NCBI RefSeq assembly: GCF_000466965.1 | Contig: NZ_BATB01000004.1 | Span: 1-64,000 of the forward strand | Direction: 5' to 3' | From: Limimaricola cinnabarinus LL-001 | GTDB lineage: Bacteria; Pseudomonadota; Alphaproteobacteria; Rhodobacterales; Rhodobacteraceae | DNA length: 64,000 nt | Shown here: piece by piece, positions 46,410-54,457 of the stretch | How the letters are laid out: every line of letters begins with the position of its first letter | How positions within the stretch are numbered: the stretch's first letter is position 1 | Position numbers and translations under genes: made by a program | The notes under the pieces: generated by a model | Told to the model about the DNA's origin: nothing | Database searches by the model: none | The model's input: only the letters and a program-made list of their open reading frames with translations

Positions 46410-47348
46410 ATGAGCGTGCCCTCTCTCGGCCAGGGCATGGGCGTGATCTATTGCCTGCTCGCCGCGATTGCCTGGGGCACCACCGGCACCGTGGCCAGCC
46501 TCGCGCCGGAGGTGCCCGCCCCGGCTATCGGCGCCGCGGCGATGGGCTTGGGCGGCCTGCTGCAGGCTGCCATCGCCTGGCGCGCCATCCGCGATGCCCG
46601 CGAGGGGCTGGGCCGGACCTGGGGACTGCTGGTCGTCGGGGCGATCGCCGTGGCGATTTACCCCCTCGCCTTTTATTCCTCGATGCGTCTCGCCGGGGTC
46701 ACCATCGGCACCGTGATCTCGATCGGATCGGCGCCGCTTGTCTCCGCGCTCCTCGAAAACCGGCTGGAGCGCCGCCCGCTCAGCCTACGCTGGGCAATCG
46801 GTGCCGCCATCGGCATCGCGGGGATGATCCTGCTGAGCCGTGCCGATGCGGATCACGGTGCGATCGCGCCGGACGCTCCGCTCGGGGTCGGTCTCGGTCT
46901 CGTGGCGGGGGGGACCTATGCGCTGTATTCCTGGATCGCGGGCCAGCTGATGCAGCGCCGCATTCCAGCCATGGCCGCGATGGGCGCAACCTTCGGGCTT
47001 GGCGGGCTTCTGCTAATGCCGGTTCTGGCCGCGACGGGCGGGCCGCTTCTCGACGGCCCCCGAAACTTCGCGGTCGGTGCCTACATGGTCATCGTGCCGA
47101 TGTTTCTGGGCTACATTGCCTTCGGCCGCGGGCTAGAGCGCATCGCCTCGAGCCTCGCAACGACGATCACCCTGTTCGAGCCGGTGGTGGCGGCGCTGCT
47201 CGCTGTGCTGATAGTGGGCGAAAGGCTGCCCGTCACGGGCTGGCTCGGCGTGGCGCTGATCCTCGCCTGCCTGCTGTGGATCACACTGCCGTTGCCGCGT
47301 CTTCCGGCAGAGCGACGCCTGCGCCGCGCGATCGTCCCTCGGCGGTGA
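46410..47348 (+). CDS. EamA-family (DMT) transporter
   Basis: A 312-residue inner-membrane protein with ten hydrophobic segments in two EamA repeats: GVIYCLLAAIAWGTTGTVAS opens the first; VGLGLVAGGTYALYSWIAGQ opens the second; LATTITLFEPVVAALLAVLI and GWLGVALILACLLWITL close it. Such proteins export amino acids or other metabolites; the substrate is not evident. A Pro/Arg tail ends the protein. The spacer from the sat/cysC stop is 265 bp. Confidence 0.88.
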   Translation: MSVPSLGQGMGVIYCLLAAIAWGTTGTVASLAPEVPAPAIGAAAMGLGGLLQAAIAWRAIRDAREGLGRTWGLLVVGAIAVAIYPLAFYSSMRLAGVTIGTVISIGSAPLVSALLENRLERRPLSLRWAIGAAIGIAGMILLSRADADHGAIAPDAPLGVGLGLVAGGTYALYSWIAGQLMQRRIPAMAAMGATFGLGGLLLMPVLAATGGPLLDGPRNFAVGAYMVIVPMFLGYIAFGRGLERIASSLATTITLFEPVVAALLAVLIVGERLPVTGWLGVALILACLLWITLPLPRLPAERRLRRAIVPRR

Positions 47349-47381
47349 CGCGGCCCGCCCGGCCCGGCCATGGAACGAGAA

Positions 47382-47413
47382 CGGCCCGCCGCCTCGGACG
47401 AGGCGACGGGCCG
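47382..47413. terminator. Hairpin between convergent EamA and DUF1150 genes
   Basis: CGGCCCG-CC-GCCTC / GAGGC-GA-CGGGCCG: 7 + 5 bp stem with a 2x2 internal loop and a short apical loop. No T-run, so termination is likely but unproven. Confidence 0.55.
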
Positions 47414-47424
47414 CAAGGCAGGTC

Positions 47425-47661
47425 TCAGTGAAGCGTCACCGGCTGCATGTCGTGCTGGCGGGCCAGGGTGAAGGCCAGCTTGCGGTCGGCCACGAGGGCG
47501 AGCTGCTGGCCGTCGCTGTCATGCACGGCGAATAGCGTGTCGAGTCCGTCGGCCTGTTCGCGCACCTCCTCGGGGAGATCGGCCACGCAGACCGGCTTGA
47601 CGTAGACGAGCTTGCTCTCGTCATCGGCGGAGAGCTTGTGATGGCGGAACTGGGTATTCAT
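47425..47661 (-). CDS. DUF1150 family protein
   Basis: A 78-residue alphaproteobacterial DUF1150 protein, function unknown: KLVYVKPVCVADLPEEVREQ, LDTLFAVHDSDGQQLALVAD and RKLAFTLARQHDMQPVTLH. Predicted cytoplasmic. Its ATG overlaps the hsp20 stop (ATGA), and the hsp20-DUF1150 pair is conserved, suggesting a stress-related partner of the small heat-shock protein (inference). Confidence 0.9.
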   Translation of the reverse strand: MNTQFRHHKLSADDESKLVYVKPVCVADLPEEVREQADGLDTLFAVHDSDGQQLALVADRKLAFTLARQHDMQPVTLH

Positions 47662-48077
47662 TTTCCACTCCTCTTGATGCGGATCGTCTGCACGACGCTG
47701 TCGGCGGGCTGACGGGACAGGTCGATGTGCAAAAGGCCGTTCTCCATGACCGCGCCGCCCACCTCGACGCCATCCGCGAGCACGAAGCTGCGCTGGAACT
47801 GGCGCGCGGCGATGCCGCGATGCAGGAAAACCCGCTCGGAACCGGCGTCGGACTGGCGTCCGCGCACCACGAGCTGGCTGTCCTCCACGGTGATCGACAG
47901 GTCGGCTTCGGCAAACCCGGCCACGGCGAGCGTGATCCGATAGGAGCGGTCCGAGGTCTGCTCTATGTTATAGGGCGGATAGCCGTCTCCCGACGCCTTC
48001 GCGGTACGTTCGACCAGCCGTTCGAGCTGTTCGAACCCCAGAAGGAAGGGGTGCGTCCCCAATGTGAGCTTCGTCAT
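47658..48077 (-). CDS. Hsp20/IbpA-type small heat-shock protein
   Basis: A 139-residue alpha-crystallin-type chaperone: N-terminal THPFLLGFEQLERLVERTAK, YPPYNIEQTSDRSYRITLAV, AGFAEADLSITVEDSQLVVR, GIAARQFQRSFVLADGVEVG and the A-x-x-x-n-G-L region GAVMENGLLHIDLSRQ; C-terminal IRIKRSGK. It holds unfolding proteins and prevents aggregation. GAGG stands 9 bp before the ATG. I checked the short leader for an obvious heat-shock promoter or ROSE thermometer and saw none. Confidence 0.93.
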   Translation of the reverse strand: MTKLTLGTHPFLLGFEQLERLVERTAKASGDGYPPYNIEQTSDRSYRITLAVAGFAEADLSITVEDSQLVVRGRQSDAGSERVFLHRGIAARQFQRSFVLADGVEVGGAVMENGLLHIDLSRQPADSVVQTIRIKRSGK

Positions 48078-48236
48078 GCGACACGTCCTCAAACCAAGCG
48101 ACCGTCCGTCAGCGGCCCCGGCAATCGGCAGCCGCCTGACCCTCAATATGGGTGGCGCAAATCCGCCTTGCAAGTGCTGGGGCTATGCGGCGCGGAGCGC
48201 AGCTTCTATGATGTCCCAAACACTCGGGACAGCTGC

Positions 48237-48455
48237 ATGAACAAGTCGGCGAAGATGGAAGAGATCGAGGTGCTCCGGGTGGAGCTCGAAGTGCTCAAGA
48301 GCGAGCACCGTGATCTCGACGAGGCGATCCATGCGCTCGATGAGCGGGGTGGGGCCGACATGCTGCGGCTGCGCAGGCTCAAGAAGCAAAAGCTGTTGCT
48401 GAAGGACAAGATCTCCCGCATCGAGGACCGAATCCTGCCCGACATCATTGCCTGA
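48237..48455 (+). CDS. DUF465/YdcH family protein
   Basis: A 72-residue coiled-coil protein: EIEVLRVELEVLKSEHRDLD, EAIHALDERGGADMLRLRRL and KKQKLLLKDKISRIEDRILP. This is the YdcH (DUF465) pattern 'EHRxLDxxI..........LKKxKLxLKDxI'. Small, helical, cytoplasmic, function unknown. The ATG at 48237 lies 160 bp from the divergent hsp20 start. The ribosome site is weak. Confidence 0.85.
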   Translation: MNKSAKMEEIEVLRVELEVLKSEHRDLDEAIHALDERGGADMLRLRRLKKQKLLLKDKISRIEDRILPDIIA

Positions 48456-48548
48456 GCTGCGGCACGGTCCGGCGGGGATCGTGCTTGCCGTTGCGCCACC
48501 CTTGCCGCCGGTGTAGTCCCGCCCGCATCCAAGCAAAGGACGAGGGCC

Positions 48549-49034
48549 ATGGGCGTGAAAGTCGGCATCATCATGGGCAGCCAGTCGGACTGGGCGACGA
48601 TGCGCGAGGCCGCGGCCATGCTCGACGAGCTGGGCGTGGAACACGAGACCCGGATCGTCTCGGCGCACCGCACGCCGGATCGGCTGTGGGACTATGGCAG
48701 ATCGGCCGTGGAGCGTGGACTTCAGGTGATCATCGCGGGCGCCGGCGGTGCCGCGCATCTGCCGGGCATGATGGCCTCCAAGACCCGTGTGCCGGTGATC
48801 GGCGTACCGGTGCAGACCCGCGCGCTTTCGGGTGTCGATTCGCTCTATTCGATCCTGCAGATGCCGCGCGGTTTTCCTGTGGCCACCATGGCGATCGGGT
48901 TCGCGGGCGCGGCGAATGCCGGGCTGATGGCCGCAGGCATCCTCGCGCTGCAGGACGATGCCCTCGCGCAGCGGCTCGACGACTGGCGCGCCGCCCTGTC
49001 GGCCTCGATCCCCGAGGAGCCCTCCGATGACTGA
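48549..49034 (+). CDS. purE: N5-carboxyaminoimidazole ribonucleotide mutase
   Basis: Converts N5-CAIR to CAIR in purine synthesis. A 161-residue class I Pur[81 protein letters not shown] and [20 protein letters not shown], including the catalytic His in SAHRTP. GGACGAGGG precedes the ATG. It overlaps purK by 8 bp. Confidence 0.96.
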   Translation: MGVKVGIIMGSQSDWATMREAAAMLDELGVEHETRIVSAHRTPDRLWDYGRSAVERGLQVIIAGAGGAAHLPGMMASKTRVPVIGVPVQTRALSGVDSLYSILQMPRGFPVATMAIGFAGAANAGLMAAGILALQDDALAQRLDDWRAALSASIPEEPSDD

Positions 49035-50103
49035 GACGCTTCGCCCCGGACAGACCATCGGCATCTTGGGCGGCGGCCAGCTTGGCCGGATGCTTGCCGT
49101 CGCGGCCTCGCGGCTCGGGCTGAACTGCCATGTCTACGACCCCGCCCCGGGCGGCCCCGCCGCCGAGGTCTGCGCCGCCTCGACCACCGCCGCATGGGAC
49201 GACGAGGCGGCGCTGCGTGCCTTTGCGGGCGCGGTGGACGTTGTTACCTACGAGTTCGAGAATGTCCCCGCCGCCTCTCTCGACCTGATCGAATCCCTTG
49301 TGCCGATCCGCCCGGGCCGCCGCGCCCTCGCCGTGAGTCAGGATCGCATCGACGAGAAGCAGTTCCTGCAAAATCTCGGTCTGACCACCGCACCCTTCGC
49401 GCAGGTGGACGACGCGACCACGCTGGACGCCGCGCTGTCCCGGATCGGCGCGCCCGCGATCCTGAAGACCCGTCGCTTTGGCTATGACGGCAAGGGGCAG
49501 GCGCGGATCATGACGCCCGGGGACGCCGCCGGCGCTCTCGCGGAGATAAAGGACGCGCCCGCGATCCTCGAAGGCTTCGTCGATTTCAGCCACGAGGTCA
49601 GCGTCATCGGCGCGCGCGGGATTGACGGTGCGGTGGCCTGCTTCGATCCCGGCGAAAACCGGCACGAGGACGGCATTTTGCGCGAGACCATCGTGCCCGC
49701 CCGGCTTTCGGCGTCGCAGCGCACCGATGCGGTGCTGCTGGCGGCCCGGATCCTGACCGCGCTCGACTATGTCGGCGTGATGGGGGTGGAGCTTTTCGTC
49801 ACGCCGCGGGGCCTCGTGGTCAATGAGATCGCACCGCGCGTGCACAACTCGGGCCACTGGACCCAGAATGGCTGCCTGATCGACCAATTCGAGCAGCACA
49901 TCCGCGCCGTGGCCGGCTGGCCGCTGGGCGACGGGGCGCGGCATTCGGATGTCACGATGGAGAACCTGATCGGCGACGATATCGACCGCATTCTAGAAAT
50001 CGCGGGCACGCAGTCGGCGATCCATCTCTATGGCAAGGCCGAGGCGCGGCCGGGCCGCAAGATGGGCCATGTCAACCGGCTGACCGGCCCGGCCGCCCGC
50101 TAG
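49027..50103 (+). CDS. purK: N5-carboxyaminoimidazole ribonucleotide synthase
   Basis: ATP-grasp enzyme making N5-CAIR from AIR, bicarbonate and ATP, the partner of PurE. A 358-residue protein: [100 protein letters not shown] and [20 protein letters not shown]. The ATG at 49027 lies inside the end of purE. Its TAG overlaps by two bases the stop of the convergent sqdC. Confidence 0.96.
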   Translation: MTETLRPGQTIGILGGGQLGRMLAVAASRLGLNCHVYDPAPGGPAAEVCAASTTAAWDDEAALRAFAGAVDVVTYEFENVPAASLDLIESLVPIRPGRRALAVSQDRIDEKQFLQNLGLTTAPFAQVDDATTLDAALSRIGAPAILKTRRFGYDGKGQARIMTPGDAAGALAEIKDAPAILEGFVDFSHEVSVIGARGIDGAVACFDPGENRHEDGILRETIVPARLSASQRTDAVLLAARILTALDYVGVMGVELFVTPRGLVVNEIAPRVHNSGHWTQNGCLIDQFEQHIRAVAGWPLGDGARHSDVTMENLIGDDIDRILEIAGTQSAIHLYGKAEARPGRKMGHVNRLTGPAAR

Positions 50104-50942
50104 AGCATCCCGCGCAACGCGGCGTCGAGCGCCTCGAAGCCGCCCGGCCGCCAGCCCAAGGCCCGCAGCCGGTCACAGCGCATGGCGCTGACGCGCCCCG
50201 CATCAGCCGTTCGGGCAACGCACCCTCCCGCCCCGTGATCCGCGCCACCCGCTCCAGCAGGTCGCGCCGGTCAAGGGTGATGTCGGAGGCGTTGAAGCTG
50301 CGCGGTTCAAGCGCCGCCTTGGGGACCTCCAGCAGCAGCGCCACGGCAGCCGACAGATCGTCGCCATGCAACTCTGTCGCCACGCGCGGCGCGATCGGCC
50401 TGCCGCTAAAGAATTCATCGAACAACCCGCGCCACTTGTGATCGGGTCCGGTCCCGTAGATGCCGGTGGCGCGAAGGCTCGCCGTCGCGAAACCGGGTCC
50501 TGCCAGCGTCGACAACCCCTGCTCCACCGCCCACTTCATCTCGCCATAGAGCGTGTCCGGGCGTGGCGGAAGGTGTTCGTCCAGATCGGTCCCGGGCGGA
50601 TAACCGCCATAGACCGCCCGGCTCGACAGGAAGACGACGCGACCCGGACCCGCCGCGTGCGCCTCCTTGAACAGCCGTAGCGACCCATCCCGGTTCCGCG
50701 CCAGAAACCCCTCGGGATCGTCCCCCTCGCCACCGCGGTAGCGCCCCGGCAGATGCGAAAAGGCGCGTGGACCAGCACGTCGCAGCCGTCGAGCGAGGCG
50801 GTTTCCCCGAGCCGCCAGCCGCGCCATTCCGCGCCCCCGACAGGCCGGCGCCCCAGCGCCACGACCTCGTGACCCCTTGACACGAGACCGCGCAGCAGGG
50901 AGCGCCCCACCAACCCCGCGCCCCGGTCAGCGCGACCTTCAC
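50100..50942 (-). pseudogene. sqdC: SqdC-like NAD-dependent epimerase/reductase of sulfolipid synthesis (three apparent frameshifts)
   Basis: A short-chain epimerase-like protein read in four frames: VKVALTGARG, then LVGRSLLRGLVSRGHEVVAL, then FSHLPGRYRGGEGDDPEGFL with VVFLSSRAVYGGYPPGTD and YGEMKWAVEQG (Ser/Tyr/Lys active site), then RVSAMRCDRLRALGWRPGGF to the stop. Lesions are one-base losses in G/C runs near 50915, 50764 and 50197; corrected length is about 281 residues. The GTG overlaps the sqdD stop (GTGA). By order (sqdB-sqdD-sqdC) it matches R. sphaeroides SqdC, a sulfolipid head-group protein. Three hits could mean a real pseudogene or a poor stretch of consensus. Confidence 0.72.
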
Positions 50943-51774
50943 GACGGGTCCGGCAGGCTCGACAGATCCGGCACCGGCCCCTCACCCGCATAGGCGCGCC
51001 ACAAATCGATCAGGGGCCACAGACGATCGGCCTTGGCATGGTCCTGCCACGGCTTCTCGTACTGGAAATGCAGCACGCGGATCTGCTCCCAACTCCACAG
51101 CTCGGGCAGGTTGAACCAGACATATTGCAGCGTGTTGCAGGTCACCGGCAGGCCGTGCCAGTCGGGGAAGAAGTCCTGCAGGAACGTTTGGTCGGTGCGC
51201 CGCCAGAAGGCACCGGGCGCGTCGAGCCGCGCCAGCATGGCGTCAAAGGTCGCGGGAGCGGGCTGCGCGGTAAAGACGCCCGAATTCAGCCGGTGGAAAT
51301 CGCCCAAGCCCTCATAGACGTTCGGCGCGGCGCAGAACTCGGGATAATCGAACAGCTTGTCGATCGGGCGCAGCACCAGCGTGTCGGCGTCGAGAAACAC
51401 GACATGGTCGTAATCGTCGAGCTGCCACAGCCGCAGCTTTGCGAAATTGTCGAGCGGCGTGTGAAACCCCGGCTTCTCGCCCTTGGTGAAGGGCGCGGCC
51501 CCGTGCAGCGCCTCGCGCGCGTGCGCTACGTTGAAGGCGTCGGAGGTCGGCAGCAGATCGGTCGCGACCAGCCGCGCGCCGCGCGCCCACAAGGCGCGAG
51601 ATCGACCTCTTCCACGCCGCCGGTGTGCAGCACCACGATGTCGGCCTCCGTGCCGCTCAGCTTCAGCGAGCGGATCAGCGCCTTGGCCCCCAGCGCGAAA
51701 TCGGCATTGGTGACGAGGGTGACGAAGGCCCGGCGGCTCTGCGCCGGGCCCTCCGGTTTCAGCCCCTCGCTCAC
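50939..51774 (-). CDS. sqdD: GT8 glycosyltransferase, SqdD-like (single apparent frameshift near 51593)
   Basis: A glycogenin/GT8-type enzyme: RRAFVTLVTNADFALGAKAL, RSLKLSGTEADIVVLHTGGV, then in a second frame LWARGARLVATDLLPTSDAF, KLRLWQLDDYDHVVFLDADT with the DxD metal motif, HRLNSGVFTAQPAPATFDAM and HFQYEKPWQDHAK. One C missing near 51593 (expected VDLAPLWARGARL) explains the break; corrected length is about 278. In R. sphaeroides the sqdB-linked GT8 protein SqdD transfers sulfoquinovose to diacylglycerol. The GTG overlaps the sqdB stop. Confidence 0.83.
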
Positions 51775-52991
51775 GAAGCGGAGCGCAGCGCCCGGCCCTC
51801 GGGGTCGTGCTCGACCCGCGCGCCGAGATCGCGGGTCCAGGCCGAGACGGCGGGGACGCGCGAGCGATCGATCCGATGCGCGTATTTTCTCGCCACCTCG
51901 ACCACCTCGTCCAGAAGCCCCTCCTGCAGGGTGACCGGGTCGAGCCCGAGCCTCAGGAACTGGTCATTGCGAACCACGAGGTCGTTCTCTTCGGCCTCCT
52001 TGCGCGGGTTGGGCAGGTAGGCGACCTCTGCCCCGGTTTTCTTCGCCACCATCTCGGCCAGATCGCGCACGCGGTGCGTCTCGGTCATCTGGTTGAAGAT
52101 GCGTACCCTTTCGCCCGATTTCGGCGCGTCGCCCAGCGCCAGTTCGATGCAGCGCACCGAATCCTGGATGTGGATGAAGGCGCGCGTCTGCCCGCCGGTG
52201 CCATGCACGGTGAGCGGATGGCCGATCGCCGCCTGAATGAGAAAGCGGTTCAGCACCGTGCCGTAGTCGCCGTCATAGTCGAAACGGTTGATCAGCTGCT
52301 CGTGCCGGCGGGTCTGGTCGGTATGGGTGCCCCAGACGATACCTTGATGCAGGTCGGTGATCCGCAGGCCATCGTTCTGGGCATAGAACTGGAACAGGAT
52401 CTGATCGAGGCTCTTGGTCATGTGATAGACCGAGCCCGGCTTGGTCGGATAGAGGATCTCCTGTTTCGCCTTGCCGCCCGCAAGCGTTTCGACCTCGACA
52501 TCGAGATATCCTTCGGGGATCGCCGCGCCGACCGAGGAATAGCCGTAAACGCCCATGGTGCCGAGATGCACCAGATGCGCGTCGATCCCGGTCTCGACCA
52601 GCGCCGCCAGCAGGTTGTGCGTGGCGTTGGTGTTGTTGTTGACCGTGTAAACCTTGTGGCGATCGGATTTCATCGAATAGGGCGCGGCGCGCTGCTCGGC
52701 GAAATGGATCACGGCGTCGGGCTTTTCCTCGGCCAGCCAGGATTTCAGCCGCTCATACTCCTTGGCGAGATCGATCAAGTGAAAGCGCAGGCGCCGCCCT
52801 GTTACCTCGTGCCAGATCCGACAGCGCTCTTGGATTGAATCCATCGGCGTCAACGACTGCACGCCAAGCTCGGTGTCGATCCAGCGCCGGCTCAGATTGT
52901 CGACGATGTGGATCTCGTGGCCCTGTTCCGACAGGTGCAGGCAGGTCGGCCAGCCGACGAAACCGTCGCCGCCGAGGATCGCGATCTTCAT
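51771..52991 (-). CDS. sqdB: UDP-sulfoquinovose synthase
   Basis: A 406-residue SDR-type enzyme making UDP-sulfoquinovose from UDP-glucose and sulfite, for the sulfolipid SQDG. MKIAILGGDGFVGWPTCLHL (NAD motif), VDNLSRRWIDTELGVQSLTP, DAVIHFAEQRAAPYSMKSDR, GTMGVYGYSS, VYHMTKSLDQILFQFYAQND (Tyr/Lys) and the hallmark LHQGIVWGTHTDQT with RFDYDGDYGTVLNRFLIQAA and GQTRAFIHIQDSV. Intact. First gene of sqdB-sqdD-sqdC; all three overlap by 4 bp. It needs reduced sulfur, consistent with the sulfate-activation gene upstream in the window. Confidence 0.94.
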   Translation of the reverse strand: MKIAILGGDGFVGWPTCLHLSEQGHEIHIVDNLSRRWIDTELGVQSLTPMDSIQERCRIWHEVTGRRLRFHLIDLAKEYERLKSWLAEEKPDAVIHFAEQRAAPYSMKSDRHKVYTVNNNTNATHNLLAALVETGIDAHLVHLGTMGVYGYSSVGAAIPEGYLDVEVETLAGGKAKQEILYPTKPGSVYHMTKSLDQILFQFYAQNDGLRITDLHQGIVWGTHTDQTRRHEQLINRFDYDGDYGTVLNRFLIQAAIGHPLTVHGTGGQTRAFIHIQDSVRCIELALGDAPKSGERVRIFNQMTETHRVRDLAEMVAKKTGAEVAYLPNPRKEAEENDLVVRNDQFLRLGLDPVTLQEGLLDEVVEVARKYAHRIDRSRVPAVSAWTRDLGARVEHDPEGRALRSAS

Positions 52992-53119
52992 GTGGTGCCC
53001 CCTTGTTCATGCCCGGAGCCTGACAAGCGCCGGTGACAGGGCGACGACGCCCCGTGCTATCGGATCGGCATGATGCATGGGCCGCGGCGAAACGCCAGCC
53101 CGCCTCGGCGATGCTCCGC
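52992..53119. other. Upstream region of sqdB, no gene
   Basis: With the remnant at 53120-53448 and the inverted repeat at 53520-53564 this makes a ~590-bp stretch without an intact gene. The sqdB promoter should lie here; no clear consensus is seen. Confidence 0.5.
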
Positions 53120-53448
53120 TTACACAGGAGCCTGCACCTCAAGACGGGCGACTGCGACGGTGAAAAGGAAGCGGATCGAGAGAACGATCAGCACCAACGA
53201 GACCGCGACGACGCGACAGTAGTTCAGGGTCCTGCCGGTGATCGAATCCGCCACCACCGGCTCGACGATCAGGATCTTCTCGTATGGTGCCGTCGGTCAC
53301 CTATTCGAGGCCGAGCATCAGCCCCTCATGTGATTGCACGGCAGCAGCCTCAAGCGAGCGGGCCGGTCCTGCCATTGACATTGCCGGTGGGAATGTCGGC
53401 TTGGGCAGGCAAGGCACTTCCCGAGAGGATGCTCGTTGCCACGAGCAT
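53120..53448 (-). pseudogene. Decayed branched-chain amino-acid-type ABC transporter remnant
   Basis: The minus strand codes a signal-peptide-like start MLVATSILSGSALPAQADIP then TGNVNGRTGPLA, a stop, and after one base shift SLEAAAVQSHEGLMLGLEY, as in periplasmic LivK-type binding proteins. It then runs into KILIVEPVVADSITGRTLNY and a hydrophobic VVAVSLVLIVLSIRFLFTVA segment like part of a LivM-type permease, ending at TAA 53120-53122. An AGGAAGGAG ribosome site remains upstream. This looks like an internal deletion that joined two transporter genes. The sequence is too short for certainty. Confidence 0.42.
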
Positions 53449-53519
53449 TCGTGTCAGTCTTGGTCTCCTTCCTGGTCGAAACAGGGCCCTCCTCAAGACC
53501 CGTCATATGCGAGAAGGTC

Positions 53520-53564
53520 AGGCTTGGCCGCCGTCACCGGTCGAGCATGACGGCGGCCAAGCCT
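53520..53564 (-). terminator. Perfect 17-bp inverted repeat after the redoxin gene
   Basis: AGGCTTGGCCGCCGTCA ... TGACGGCGGCCAAGCCT with an 11-nt loop, 18 bp past the redoxin stop on the minus strand. It lacks a T-run; a terminator is the simplest reading. Confidence 0.65.
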
Positions 53565-53581
53565 ACGGCATTCCGAGCGAT

Positions 53582-54403
53582 TTACCGTCTGCGTGCAGGC
53601 TTTCGCAGGGCCGAGAGCGCGCCGACCAGCGCCGTGGCCCCAAGCCCGATGGTCGCGGCGGCCGCCGCCGTGCGCAGGTGCGGCGGCAACGGCTTGTAAA
53701 GATCCGCGATGCGGGCCAGCGCGGCCACCGGCGGCGCGGCCTTCCACAGATCCGCCTCGGCGCGGCGACCCGAACGCTGCGTAACCTCGCGCATCACACC
53801 GATCCCCGCCGCCATCGGCTTGAGCCGCGACGTGCTTTCGCGCTTTTTCGGCAGCCGGCCCTTGGAGACCGCCTCGAGTGCGTCGCCCAGCGCCTCGTCA
53901 TCACCTGCCCAGAGGCCGCGATAGACGATGGTGCCCTCGCGATCAGTGAGCCAGACGGCGTTGGGCTTCTCGTCGAGCAACCGGTGCAGCGTGCCATGCG
54001 TGTCATCCACCGCCACGGCCCAAGGCAGCTTGTCGCGCGACTTGAGGATGCCGGCGTTGCGGATCTTGGTGTCCATGTCGTGTGGCTGATCGAAAAGCTC
54101 GCCGGGATGCGCCTCGCGCACATGAAGCATCACGAAGACGATCTGACCGCCGTAACGGCGGTGCAACCGCTTCAGCGCCGGATTCGAGGACGCCGTCATC
54201 GGGCAGGTGTAGGACCCCGTGACGAGCAGCATCGGCTTGTTGCCGGTGATCGCGCTGCTACGGATGTGACCGCCATTGGCGGCAGGAAGATCGAACACGG
54301 GCAACCGGTCGCCCGGCCCCGGCGTGCCGGGTTGAAAGGCCATGTCCTTTTGCAGGGTGCTGCTCTGGACGTGGTCGTAGACATATTCGCTGGTCGAGGT
54401 CAT
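53582..54403 (-). CDS. Thioredoxin-fold redoxin, deiodinase-like, with C-terminal hydrophobic segment
   Basis: A 273-residue protein with an AhpC/deiodinase-like domain: GDRLPVFDLPAANGGHIRSS, the redox site LLVTGSYTCPMTASSNPALK (single Cys in GSYTCP), VFVMLHVREAHPGELFDQPH and VWLTDREGTIVYRGLWAGDD. The pair GSxTCP plus 'REAHPGE' resembles iodothyronine-deiodinase-family proteins, where the Cys is Sec in animals. The C-terminus has a hydrophobic stretch (AAAAATIGLGATALVGALSA), possibly a membrane anchor. It lies 54 bp downstream of the GH15 gene and is probably co-transcribed. Substrate unknown. Confidence 0.75.
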   Translation of the reverse strand: MTSTSEYVYDHVQSSTLQKDMAFQPGTPGPGDRLPVFDLPAANGGHIRSSAITGNKPMLLVTGSYTCPMTASSNPALKRLHRRYGGQIVFVMLHVREAHPGELFDQPHDMDTKIRNAGILKSRDKLPWAVAVDDTHGTLHRLLDEKPNAVWLTDREGTIVYRGLWAGDDEALGDALEAVSKGRLPKKRESTSRLKPMAAGIGVMREVTQRSGRRAEADLWKAAPPVAALARIADLYKPLPPHLRTAAAAATIGLGATALVGALSALRKPARRR

Positions 54404-54457
54404 CGCTGGTCTCCGCGTCTGGTGTGGCATCTGTCGAGGATACAACACACGAAAGCC

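Noticed and set aside
44471-46438. 655-codon minus-strand frame over sat/cysC
   Set aside because: Antisense shadow of a fully conserved bifunctional enzyme; no ribosome site or family motif.
48078-48236. Heat-shock promoter or ROSE-type RNA thermometer before hsp20
   Set aside because: The leader is short and I could not find the U(U/C)GCU-type anti-SD element or a clear sigma-32 consensus.
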